From Xiphydria camelus (lineage: Eukaryota > Arthropoda > Insecta > Hymenoptera > Xiphydriidae), in NCBI GenBank assembly GCA_963678675.1, contig OY783198.1:2051001-2115000 (forward strand): a stretch of 64,000 nucleotides of DNA, in the 5' to 3' direction. Shown piece after piece: positions 47,457-59,860 of this stretch (positions are counted from its first letter, which is position 1; each line of letters begins with the position of its first letter). The notes below the pieces were generated by a model, which saw only the letters and a list, made by a program, of their open reading frames with translations, did not search any database and was not told where the DNA came from. A program made the position numbers and the translations under genes.

Positions 47457-49750
47457 TCGTCGACCGTAAAACGCGTAGTCTCGTTTAACCTGGAATCATC
47501 GGCGGTCGTAAATGCTCACCGAAATCGCGGGTTTTACGGAAATGAGAAATCGATTGCGAAGAGGAGAGACGCTGCGTTATCGCGGGTGGATCGCGCGCAG
47601 GATATTTCGGAAGGAGGATTCGCCGAGGATCCCTCTCGCTTGACTAATGTTCCCGATTTCTGCCGGGGTTTAACGTCGAAGCAATTCGTACGGCCGAAAA
47701 GGTATATTAATATCCAAGAGAGCACGCCGACAATACCCGAAAGGCCGTACAGTGATAACGGCAGACGAACGCGCGCGCGCGCCCGCGCCCTTCGAGTGTC
47801 ACGAATTCCGTGTAAATCCGCACCATCCGGCGCTCCTAATTGACTCGCGCCACCGTACCCACGTCGGGATGTTTCTCCCCGACCGTCCGTCAAATCGTAT
47901 ACCTGCGCGTAACCGTTACAAATGAGAAACACGTCGCGATCCTTTAATCTCTCCTGAGCAGTTGACGTCTCCTGAGTTGAGGACGAACCCGCGGTCCTCT
48001 TCAGTCAAACGCCGCGCTTAAGCCTCCCGCCCTTGGCCCCTCGTCCTTCCGGCCCATTCCACCGTGTCTCTGTCTCCGTTTCCTCCTTCTCCCTCCCGCG
48101 TCCACCGTTCTCACCCTTCTCCCTCTCACGGAATACCCGGCGCCCAGAAGGACCAACCCCCGTCCTTCGACCGCCGCCCCTCGGAGACCGCGACGGGTTT
48201 GCGGCTGAATTATTAAATCTCACCGGCCGACCTTCGAGTCGCTCTGTCTCGAACCATTTTTCCGCGGCACCGCGGGTCAAGGGTGACTTGCGGCAGGGAG
48301 ATGCGAGCGAGCGCGGGTGTGCGCGACAGGGGCGAGAGGTATAGCGACGAAGAGCATCGCGAGGAGTCGGCCACAGTGGTGAATTACGTTTCTCAAGATT
48401 GGCGTTTCGCGGGGTTTTTACGCGGAAAGAGAGAAATTCGAATACAACTGCGCGCGCCGGCAATTTCGAATAAGTGTGTCACGCAGGTGGCGACGACACG
48501 GAGGCAGTTAATTCCCGGATGACGTCGTTGAATTTGGAGGACGTCGACTCTGCCGCGAGCTGTATCGGGGGATTTGATGTTCTCCGCGCGTGCTGCGATA
48601 ATGACACGCAATGACGAAGTTGACGTCCGTGCATACATATATCGTTGATTTACGGATTGTATACCTACATATATATGTCGTCTGATGTTTTTACGGATCA
48701 CTTCGCCAAAGCGTAATAAATCTCATCGCGATTTTCAATGTGTACGTCTCTGCTGAGATTTCGCGCGACTGCCAGCCACCCGCGTAAAAATCAAGATCAG
48801 CTCTCTTTTCGAGAGAGGTACAGATATTTCTTCGCGAAAAACCTATACGCGAAACCCCCTCAAGCCCTCGTTTATTTGCCCCGGTTATTATCACTCGCCA
48901 CGGGCTTCGACGCCTCCCCCCTCCGCCTCCCTTTCACACGATCCTCTCTCTTTATCTCTCTCCCTCCTCCTCCATTTATTAACATTTCACACAAGTAAAA
49001 GAAATGGCTTGCGCGATCGATTCGTTCGCTCTGTCGGCCACGCCCCTTCCCCGCTCCCCTGGCCGCCTATTCACGCGACTCATTCGAACGAGGAAAACCC
49101 TTCTGGAAGCGCCGTACGTATCCTTCAGAGGGCCCCCTCTTTCGCGCTCGACTTCTCCCGCGAGGGACGGCCGGGATTTTCTGGAATTTGGGTTCTGATG
49201 AGCCCGCAGCTCTTTCCGCGCTATTCCATTCTATTCCCGCAGATCCGATCGCCTTCGCTCCGAAATCGACCCCTTTCGCGATCGGAGCGACCGTCTGTTG
49301 GAGCGGCCGCCATTCGTGATAACGCAATCGCGCTGAAAACGTCGGAATCTTCTCTCCGACGTTCGTTTTTCGTCCTGCCTCCGCCGCGATTTCTTCGTCG
49401 TAATAGTCAATTCTTTTCTCGGTCCCTCCCCTCGTTTCCCCCGACGCGTTTCCATCGACGCGTTAATCGAGGTACGAGCGCGGTAGGCATATTTATTTCC
49501 CTCGGAATCCCCTATGAGTAATTGTACGCGGTGTGCTAGGCGAGGAAAGACGTAAAACTGACGGTAAAAGTAAATTAAAGTCGTAGCACGCGGGCGTGAG
49601 CGAAGGAAGAGAGGGTGGGGGAGGAAAGTGGAACGAGAGAGCGGCGGTAAACTGTAAGAGTGAACGAAACGATAATCGCGACGGTAAACTCTACCATTCG
49701 AGAGAGTTAGAATTAGGATTGAACTTATTATTTTATGCAGGAAGATTTCA
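47457..49750. other. Noncoding stretch, nothing identified
   Basis: CpG-rich with pyrimidine tracts. Open frames here are compositional and show no domain. Confidence 0.45.
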
Positions 49751-49751
49751 A

Positions 49752-50020
49752 CAGAAATCGAAATCTCTGGAATCGATCGCTCGATCACCCCATCTCATGT
49801 ATTTATTCACACCGATTAGAAAAATTTCGATCGTCGATATTTCAAAAAAAAAAAAAAAAAAAATGAACCGTCAGTAATTTCATGTATACGAAAAATATTT
49901 TTCAATGAAAATTATTGATATTTCGGTACTCTTTTGAAATTTTCCCAACAAATCTATGATTTTTGCAACCGGCACGAAGAAATACATTCGATAGAGCGAT
50001 CGAAGTTTCATTCTAAAAAA
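49752..50020. repeat. Diverged single copy of the 311-bp array unit
   Basis: It begins AAATCGAAATCTCTGGAATCG like the array at 33671-34850, followed by a C-ATCT-ATGTATTTATT block matching the array's CTATCTTATGTATTTTTT. A poly-A run sits at 49845-49863. Confidence 0.55.
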
Positions 50021-53000
50021 AACAGGATTTTTTTTTCTCGGACCTCGATTCGAAAACGCGGGTTAAATTGGTTAACGAGATGCACAACGATGAGATTTCA
50101 ATAATGCATCCCCAACGACCCGCACAGAGCGGCAAGGAAGGGTGAGTTCCGCCGTGTAACAGTAATAATTCAGGGTCCTCGACGTAATGGAAGGGTGAGG
50201 GAGAAGGGAAAAGGAAAGAGACAGAGACGGGGAGAGGAAGCAGATCTTAAAAGCAGTAAATCGTACGAACGCGCCGGATCAAAGGAGAGACCGTTCGATC
50301 TATCACGATCGTGCCTCGAATTCAAGGAACCGTTCGTACTTCAAATTCTCTCGGTTCCCACCGTTTCGCTCGTACCGACGTGCCCTCGATGCCGCGGTAA
50401 CGCTCTGCTCGTCCTTGAAATAAAATAGGCGGAGGTGGAAGGGGGGTGTCACCCGCCGCACTGCAGACGGATATGAGATCTATTTAAAGATTTTTCGCCG
50501 GGAAAGGGGAAGGTAAAAAATTACGACTTTTCCCCCCGTTGACATCGCATATAGCGGAGAGAGGGAAAGCGAAAGAGAGCGCCACCGCCGCGGCGGCAAA
50601 CACTGGAGGGTGCGGAGACGGTCCTCCTGTCTCAGCCGAACGACGCGAATTACGACGCGACATTTCCTCTTTCGAGGCTATAAACTTTCGCGAAATAGTG
50701 GATATAGCAGGCACTTTCCCGTCGAAACGGAGATACGAAATAAAATATCGAAAATTTATACCGAACGGACTGTGCCGCCACCGCCGCGGCACTTGCCGTC
50801 GTAAGTACGGTGTGCTTCTCGGGCTCCCTTCGCCCGGGGGCTGTGTATTCTCGGGCAGCCACCCGTCGGACGTGGGAAGGAGTTCGTAAAGGTTTCGTGA
50901 GGTCGTTTCATAAAAATCGGGCGCGACGGTCGTCGGCACAATGGGAATTAATATTTATCTCGCCGAGGAGTTATTACATCGACGCGCGGGGGTTGGAGAA
51001 CATTTCGGCACACGCGCCTTTAGCCGCTCGACGGGTCGACGTATAAATCTCGAAAGCCAGTTAGTGTCGCGAGGAAGAAGCATTGTAAAGAATTCCGCTG
51101 AGGGGGGATTTTCTCGGAATGCGACGTCGCGAGGAAGGGGATGCGTGACGGTTTCGTCAGACCGTTTCATAGAAATCGACCACGCCCAGGGGAATCGATG
51201 TTCACGATGGAATAATTCCGCTGTACGCACTGCTTACGAAAATATTTCCCCCAGCGATTTTAACCATTCGAAGCATCGACTGTAAATCTTGGGAACCGGT
51301 TAGCTGCGTGGGGGGAAAAGTGGCAGAACAAATTCACGGTCGAAAAGGGGGATGATTCGAGCGAGCTCACGATTTCGAATAACGACTGACTCGGAGATGA
51401 TTGAATTTATTAGCAGCGAGAACAGCGAGACGCGTCTTTGGATCGACTGGCGATTGTAGACAGGGACAGTGGAAAAGGAGCGAAGGAGTCGGCCAAAAAT
51501 CCAGACCGCTTTCAGGATTTAACGACTTTATCGAAGCTCCTCTCAATTACCGACCTTTTCCGCGATGCGCGAGTACCTTTCTCCCCCCTCTCCTGCGCTC
51601 ACAGCACGATTTCTTTTCACTTACACCCCCCCCCCCCGCTCCTGCCTCCTTCCCGCTACTTTTTCCTCAGCACCGACCCGCACAGAAAATCGAATTCTTT
51701 CCGTGTACAGTGCTCCCCGGGAACGCGTCTACCGCGGTAACTCGATCGCACCGCCGAAATTCGCTTTATGCTCGGCGTGCGATACAAATGAGATTTTGAT
51801 AAACGTCCGAAATCAATGGCTCGATTTAAAGGGCCTCGCACACCGGCCCGCCTTATACAATTTTCATCGGACCAGGGCGACGGTGTATACCGCGCAGCCC
51901 GATAGAATAGAAATCGGAAATTGGATCGTCCCTCCGGAACGGGCTTCCGAAGAGCCGAAATTGAGTATCGCCATTGCGAGGACATCGAGGATTTCGCAAA
52001 CACACTCGCGAATCGAATAATAATTTCGGTTAAAATTAAATTCCAGATGCCAATCGAGCGGACTTGGATTTAAAGAATAGCAATTGACGTCACCGTCGTT
52101 TCAATTTAATCCAGTCGCAAAACGTTATTCGCGACCGCGGGCTCTAAAGTTATCTCAGAAAATCGTCCCCAAACGGAGTCCATTTTGCGAGTGTACGTCT
52201 ACGCGGGAGAACGTAAAGGAAAAGACCCGTCGCGTAGGAATCACGTAAAAAAAAGAGCGCTATAGCTATAAAGTTTATCGCGCTCACCGAATCTCGCCTC
52301 CGAAGACTGCGCACCCTCTCCGGCTCCTCTCCCACATCGGACCGCGCGTCCCACGGCGTCGAGTCGATTCTAAGCGCCCCCATTTCGGCGTCGGATCCCG
52401 AGGCGCGTCATGGGAAACGATTACGCTATTTTATTCAAGGCGTGCCTTTGTCGCGGGACATCGAGAACTCCGCGCGAGCGAGGGAGACAAGACGTCTTTA
52501 ACGCGCGATTCCTCTCCTCGTGAGTGCCCGGGTTATTCGCGGCGCGATTCTCGTCTCGAGGTGAGGGAGGATAATTTCTTTCTCGAGAGCGGAAACAGCT
52601 TTCTGTCCTCCTTCCTCCTTCCGGGTTATATAGGGCGAGTTTGACGGCGGGGGGCATAGGGGGCAGAAATGTATAATTGCGAGAAGGTTACGTTTGGGTA
52701 GAGGAGAGTATATTAGATATGTATTTTTTGTTAAGTTTTGTGTAATATTCTGTAAAGTACTATATTTTGATCGATTTATACGAGTGCCATTCATGTGTAT
52801 ATTGTGGAGGGATGAATGAGGAAAGTGGATTCGTAAGAGCAAGACTTTAAAGGCTGTATTATGTACGTGGACGAAAAAGAGTCCTTCCAAGGCTGAAAAG
52901 CGCATGGAGAATAAATATATTTATCTCTCTCCCCCCTCCTTCCAACCTTCTAGGCTAGGCAACGTTCTACTTTTACGAATAATACGAGGAGAAGAGGGAA

Positions 53001-53589
53001 GCTTCCTTTTTTCGTCGTTGATTTCCCTCCCTTCGAGTGCTCACACAGGGGGTAATTTAAAATCCCCGAATGAAACGCGAAAACCGCGAGCACAGTCCGC
53101 GCGCACCGGTCGAGAAAGCAAAGCAGGCGGGAAAGTTCGCCTCGTTCTCGGGTTCGTCGAAAGAACGAACGGTCAAAGGCTGCTTTTGGATTCAATTCTC
53201 CGTTTCCATATTTCATGAGGGGGCTCGCGGACGGTATATAAGCGCGACGCCATCTACGTGGCAAAAGCTCGTCGTCTGGCTTCGCATTCGAACTTCGACT
53301 TCTCTCCCCCCCCCTCCGTAGCTGGCATTTGACTCGCGCTAAACGCAGTCATCTTCTTCGACCTCGTTTCACGACTCTTCGTATTGTTTTATTTAGTGAT
53401 TCTCATACATAGGCCGTAAAGGTCCTTAAACGTAGCCCACACCGTCGTTAACTATGGATCGCCACGACGTTATTTTAGTTTTGTGGGTAGTCGTAATTCA
53501 TAAACGTTCGATATTTAATGAAATAATTAATATTCCATTGTAACACGCGATAAAGATATAAATGAAGCAGAGAGGGAATTAAAGTTGGC
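50021..53589. other. Noncoding stretch, nothing identified
   Basis: No exon or named element is supported. A T-rich segment at 52690-52870 might be a retroelement 3' UTR, but nothing proves it. Confidence 0.4.
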
Positions 53590-53760
53590 GTTGAAATAGG
53601 ACGAGATGGTAGAATTTCGACTTCGATCGCGATTATCTCCACAACTGTAAAGACTGCATCGAAATCTGCATAGAACTTTTTCAAAGCTTATATTCAGTGT
53701 AACGAAAAGTTTCGTGCAAATATCATCGAGAAGTTCTCAGGGAGAAAGATAATCGCGATT
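53590..53760 (-). repeat. Dispersed repeat family B, copy in minus orientation
   Basis: On the minus strand it reads AAAAAGTTCTATGCAG and later GGAGATAATCGCGATCG, resembling the two plus-strand copies at 56330-56520 and 59690-59860. Confidence 0.4.
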
Positions 53761-56329
53761 AAGTTCTCGCCTCTGTGATCGGTACTTCCTCGCTCCAAAA
53801 TTGAATCGTTTATAATCGCGTAATTCTTGTAAATCTCACATTCTTCCTCGAAGGTGTTAGAAGTGTTTTCCGATAATCCCTCGCACAGTGTAAACGACAG
53901 TCCATTAGCCGTAGCGATCGTTAAGTGAGATCGGTTTTCGGACTAGATTTATTTTGATCTACCCCAATCCGACCCAACTGTAATTCCACGACGAAATAAT
54001 ATTGCCGGGCACTCTGCGCGTCGGCTTAGGAAAATTAAGCGTCCTTCCGCTATGGCGAACGAAGCAACTACATACAACTCGGCGTCTGAAGAAACTTTGA
54101 CCTCGATGAAATATTTGCCGTATCGAACGGGCAACGCTATTGCGCGCTAATCTGCCGCCGATCTGACTGCTTCTAGTCACCTGTGGCTATACATATACTA
54201 TAGGTGGTCATACACACGCCGGCAAGCTGCCCTCCTGTGCTTCGTATATCAAGCCTTAACGAGGGGTTGACTGTTATTAAAAGTCCCCACGTGGCGCTCG
54301 AATAGTGCTGTAGAGGATATCGTGGGAAATTATTATACCTGTGCCGCGCGCGCGCGCTATATGAGAGGAAAGTTTCTTAGATTTTAATCGAGGATTCTTA
54401 GATGGCGGCTGATAAATATTTGATTCGAATAAATATTATATAATTCGATCTCTTCCTTCGGGAAAAATGAGATTTATTGGAAAATGTATTTCTCTCCGCA
54501 TATATATCATTTTCTGATGGTAAGTGCAAAACGATGAATAAAATATATGAAAAATCGCTTCAGGATGAGACTCAAGACATACATATATTCGCGATATAAA
54601 TTGTCAATTTTTTCCCGCTTATTTTGCATCTAATAAAGAACCCCTTCAACCGTCATTCGAGTTTCCCTGCCTCTCAACCGTCACTCAATAGTGATTGACA
54701 AGCGAGTTCTACGGCGTTTCCAAGGTTTAACTCCGACCTTAGGTACTTTCGGGGTCGTGATAAAGTTTTCCCGACAGCGAAGCTCTTCGAAGACTCCTCG
54801 GGGAGAAATCCGGAGAGTCACTCGTTGTACTGTCTGCCTACGCGATCGACCCTCGTAAAGGGTTGACATTAGCCTCCAGGCTCAACGGGTACGGCATGCC
54901 AAAACTGGTAAACCGCCAAATTCAACCTTCACGTTACCACGGTCCAACGGGGTGTGAGGTTAATGGCTACTTAACAGTTGGCACTCGTTCCCCGTCCCCG
55001 AGCAGCGTCTATATATACTGGGTATGACGGGAGGACCTGATGTCGGCAGGAAACTTTGGAAGTTCTCAAACCGAACGCGGCATCGGTTTCCCCCTCCGAT
55101 GATAAATATCATCCCATAAATTCATGGTTCGCGTCGTAACCGATTTCACGCTCCACATCCCGAAGAAAGTTTATTTATACGGAAGAGAGTCTCCACCCTC
55201 GCGCGCGGGAGGGTGAGAGAGAGAGAGAGAGAGAGAGGGTCGAGTAGAAATCGAAGTAAAATTATTTAGAATAATTTTTTCGGAACACAATATTTCAATA
55301 CGGTCAAGGTAAAGAGAGATCTACGAGAAATTTAAATTGTTTGAATTCGAAACGACATTTCTATTCGTCTCCCCGAACACCGTAAATTGGTGACGTTTTT
55401 GAGAGAACGCCTATACATATATACGACCGACGAAGGTTTCAGCGTAGCTCGAGGCACTCTCGACGATACGAGCCACTTAGCTGCCACAGCTCTCGAGAGT
55501 TAAGCGAACGAGGGAGGGCGTGAATTGTTTTTAACATTGAGAAGATACAATTTGGCGTGTGTACAACCGAGAGAGAGGTGGGCAATTTGTCACCCCGATA
55601 CCTTAACGCCGTCGAGTGTAACTGCGATCGCGAGACAGTTCCCGGTATTATTGTCGGAGTATACCGTTACCGCGGTCGCGCGCGATGTTGCTGCGGAGTG
55701 TCCCGGAGGTATTTCAATAAGCCCGGCATCGATTTCGGCTTAATCAACGGCGGCGTGCTTCGCCGCGTTTTCGCATCCCTCGCGCATCCGCCCCCCTCCC
55801 TCCCTCCCGCCCGCCGCTCTTTAGTTTTTCCGCGAAGCGATTTGGGGGATGAACTCCTCGGAGTGGAAATGAAGCGGAGGAGATCGAAGGTACGATTAGA
55901 TTCGATCTTCACCGGCCCTAACGAGAAAAGCCTTTGGTATTTGATGGAATCCTCTTTGGCGCCATCGTGAGATAAGGTGATTCGGTGCAGGGATTAACCT
56001 ACCCTATGTATATCCATGGGCTTTCAGCATTATGGAAAATTACCAGGGCTTGAATATCCTAGGAGAGGCTGCGAATATATATCCTCTGTCGTCGCGAAGG
56101 GATTTATCCGCACTCGACCTGATTCGCGACGCCCTTGCGCGGCTCTCGACGAGAATTTTACTTTTAAGGGGATTTTTGTGGGGCGTGAAGGGGGATGCTC
56201 GGCGTATTTCAAGTTGAAACGTGATTGTTACTCATATTTCTATTGAAATACATTTTGAAAGAAATGCTTGCGCTTTTATTTGATGCCAATAGCAACTTTT
56301 CCATCTTCTTATCCCATGTATTCATAAGT
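53761..56329. other. Noncoding stretch, nothing identified
   Basis: It contains a (GA)n tract at about 55217-55238 and no supported exon. Confidence 0.4.
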
Positions 56330-56520
56330 CTGACCAAAAGGAGTTTGTACTACTGTCGTTGAACAACAGTTATTGATGCGAATATCTCGTTATTTAAGCA
56401 TTTCAGGCCGAATTAGGTAGAATGCTTTTTTAAAGAACATATTCCCGTCTACAAAAAAGTTCTATAGCGATATAGGTCAAAAGTTGATAGGTAAGGAGAT
56501 AATCGTGGTAGAAGAGGATG
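56330..56520 (+). repeat. Dispersed repeat family B, copy 1
   Basis: Contains GTCTACAAAAAAGTTCTA (from about 56446), then AAGGAGATAATCG, in the same order as the copy at 59690-59860. Confidence 0.5.
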
Positions 56521-57919
56521 ACTATACCAGTCGACATCGTTCCTTTAGAATATAGCGAAAAGAGAATTTGAAAGTTATGCAACGGTGTAATTTCGAGATT
56601 GCCTCTTCTCCCTATGACCTCATTCTTTATTCCCACCGCAATCCATACCCGCAGGAAGAAGGAAGGAGCTCGGATGTTCAGCCGCAGATTGATTCTCGGA
56701 ATAAGATTGGAAAGAGTCGATGGAAGGTCTTATAACGTTTTCATGGTGTTCCATCACCTTTCCGCTCTCATAACTAATGCAAGGATCTGATCCGTCATTT
56801 AGAAACCCTAGAACTATTTTGGCATTCCAAGGGATTCATTCTTATCGTTCCAAAGAGAATCATTTGTCGGGGAAGTTTTCTTAAATTTCAAATATTGAGA
56901 GAGATAGAGAGAAATTCGCAAAATTAACCAGTCCCTCATAAAAGTCGCAAATTAACGCGCGAACCGATGAAGCGGCAGTGAGATTGAACCGCCGCAATCA
57001 CGCTCGATTAACACATTGCAAAAGTTCTCCGAATTGTAAAATGAATACGACCGTCGAAGCGAAATTTACGTGGTCGCCATATGGCGTTGGCTGGCGGGTT
57101 TATTCGTAACGACGAATTTATTACCTACCCCCCGCCACACCTCGACGGGCCAAACTCCACCGTTCGATAAAATGCAATATCGAACAACGCAGCGCACCGC
57201 GTCAGTTGAGATACTTTTAATGGGAAATGGAAATTTAAGGAACGCGCTCCAGCGAGCGAGCAATTTCTTTGTACCAATCGACTCGACCTCTCACCCTTTC
57301 AACGGAACGATTATATCCAGGCGGCCGCCGGCGGAGAAGTAATTATCGGCCCTCCCCCCCCCCCTAGGCATAGTTTCCTCTTTGGCGATCTCGAAAACGA
57401 CTTTACCTCGGTTCTACCATTCCCTCGACTCTTTCTCGTTTAGAATAACTGTCGATACTAACGTTCGCTAAATTACACGAGACGCAGCGTTTCCCAGCCA
57501 GACGCGTCATCTATGTCAATGGCTCCCGTTGTCGCATCCGCTTTCCGAACTCGAAAAGTCACGATATTACCTCGAAAATCACTCTTATCGAAACGCGAGT
57601 TCCTCCTCTTCGTGTTGAGTCCTGATAAACGGATTTTCCTCCCGTCACATGAAGGAGGAGATTTGCTGTGCATAGGTATACTAGAATTCGTTCCCGATCC
57701 TCTCCTTTGCATATCCGCTTCTCGAGGGTTGGTCTGTATATCGAGGAAGACGAGGGGAGAGGCCGAAGAAGAGGAAAATGAATAGGGACCGTGCATGACG
57801 ATTGCTACGCCACCTGATGGCAATAATTAGAATTTTTGGGAGAAAATTTCACAAGTGTTCTCTCTCTCTCATATGGGAGAAATTTGTAATTATTGAAATA
57901 TTAATTATCTGGAAAAATA

Positions 57920-58320
57920 ATGAATATCAGTATGCGTACATCGTATCACGTATGTTGCATTAAAAATTGTCGAAGAGCCGGGAATCATGAAAAGCCGTCT
58001 AGTGGACAAATTAAATTTTACAAATTCCCCACTGCTAGCGGTCATCGGGCATGGAAGCGTGATAAGCGAATGTCAAAAGCCTTTGAGACTGTGGTCTGAG
58101 CTACAACCTTTGAGGTTATGGTTACTTTTTGTGTTTCGGGATTACTTATCTCTTCAACATTGAATACATGACCCGAGTGAAACAGTTTTTCACCTTTATC
58201 TCTTTGTTTTGGCCTTCAGAGTGCGGGTATTTTGTATCGGACAAAAATTCGTGCCTTATTATTTTCAACATTTGTAACTTTTCTTATCCTATGTTCCCCG
58301 TGTTAAGAAGTATCCCTTAA
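57920..58320 (+). pseudogene. THAP-type zinc-finger fragment
   Basis: An ATG frame at 57920-58099 encodes 59 residues with CCIKNC (C-x4-C), FYKFP and an R-x-W (HRAWKRDKRM), matching the first half of a THAP DNA-binding domain. A possible second part after an acceptor at 58217-58219 reads CGYFVSDKNS, resembling the C-x2-H-F segment but without the His. The intervening splice is unclear and no long coding sequence follows. THAP domains often come from P-element-type transposases. This looks like a decayed fragment, or the first exon of a gene I cannot trace further. Confidence 0.5.
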
Positions 58321-59689
58321 CTTCTTATAATCGCCAGATGTAGCGCAAGCATCGACGCGATAACTCCCTCTATATAGTTTTTGCACGGTCCCTATTACAC
58401 ACGCGGACCCACCCCAAAATTCATTCGAGCGAATCCGTGCTACCGAATGATTCTCGGGCGTAAATAGTCGCGTCGCTCGAATTAAACTCGCCGGTTGGAT
58501 TCGAGTTAATCTGGCGTAATCTCGATCAGGGGATTGAACTCGCGGTAGAGCACAATCGCGTCTCAAGCTCCGTAGGATCAAACGCGTTTCCCGGATAACG
58601 ATAATGCGACCGTACCTCGGAGATAACGTCTACCCTGCTCCGTTTCTACGACGAATCCCGTGTCACGATCGACCTAGTTTCGACCTCGACTTCGCCCTCG
58701 TCTCAACATTTCGTGAGACGTCACGCGGGAAGAGTTTCCGAAAATTCATTTTTGTGCAATCAGGAGGAACGGAAATTCGTCGCGCGATCCAAATTTCGTT
58801 CATTTTCGCACGACGGAGGGATCTTCTAAATGAATTCACCCTCCAATCGAGTCGACGAAGAGATAGTGCCGAGCGATATCCTTTATAGGGGGGAACTAAC
58901 AAAAGCTTCTTCCTTCGTGCCGCACGGTATCACGCGACGGAATTGAAATTCGATACACCCGAGATTTCGCAGCCTCCGAAATGTTCACTTTCCTTCGACG
59001 GCCCTCGAAGACTATATCTGGTGCTTATACCGGTTCCTCCGTGCCTTCGGGAGGACGTCAAAGAGAGAAGCAAAAGAAGACGGGGAGATCGTACCCCGCG
59101 GCGAAATATCCGCCCTCCTCGCTCTCAGACGACGCTTCCAGCAAAGCGTCTTCCTTAATTAACACACTAATTAAACGCTTTTAGCAGGAACGATGAAATG
59201 ATAGAGGCGCGGGCGGTGAAGGGGGAGAACTTTTACGCAAGGGATTTGGCGTTTTAGTTTTTCAGCCGGAAATGTTCACCCTTCGCTCGGTTGGATGGGC
59301 TTTAGAATCTTGTGATTGTATTAGTACTGATCCGGGAATTTATGGGTAGGTAGGTAAGAGAGGCTTCGATTTTTGACGACATTTTCAATCACACCGACGG
59401 ACGGAATGGCGTTCTCGAATCGAAGGGGCGGAAATGGAGATTCACGCATTTTCGCGGATAAATGAATCCCGGAACGGTGCGATGTCAATAGCGTGGAGTG
59501 CTTTCAGGCTCGAGGTCGAAAAATACCGCCTCGCGCGTTCGACTCCGTTTTACAGCGATGCTTTCGGTCTCGTTGTCGAATATTTGTCAATGGTAGGTAC
59601 CTGCGGGATTTTACACGGTCCGTCTCGTGTTTCTCGATTTTCGAATGGAAATACATCAACACTAGAACTACCGCAACCGGTCAGTTTGA
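58321..59689. other. Noncoding stretch, nothing identified
   Basis: No exon, RNA gene or clear repeat seen. Confidence 0.4.
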
Positions 59690-59860
59690 TCGGTGTCTTA
59701 TTCAGAGTTCCATTCAACCTCAATTATTTCGCAACCCGTGAGGTTTTTGTGAAAATTGGCAGAATACTTTCTTGTAGAGGACATTTCGGTCTACAAAAAA
59801 GTTCTACAGCAGTGTGGACGAAAAATCCACGGATAACGAGATAATCACCCGCCAAAAACG
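59690..59860 (+). repeat. Dispersed repeat family B, copy 2
   Basis: Contains GGCAGAATACTTTCTTG, GTCTACAAAAAAGTTCTACAG and AACGAGATAATCAC in the order seen at 56330-56520. Confidence 0.5.

Noticed and set aside
52498..52905. 135-codon minus frame
   Set aside because: Mixed low-complexity sequence with no domain; the T-rich part looks like repeat or UTR sequence.
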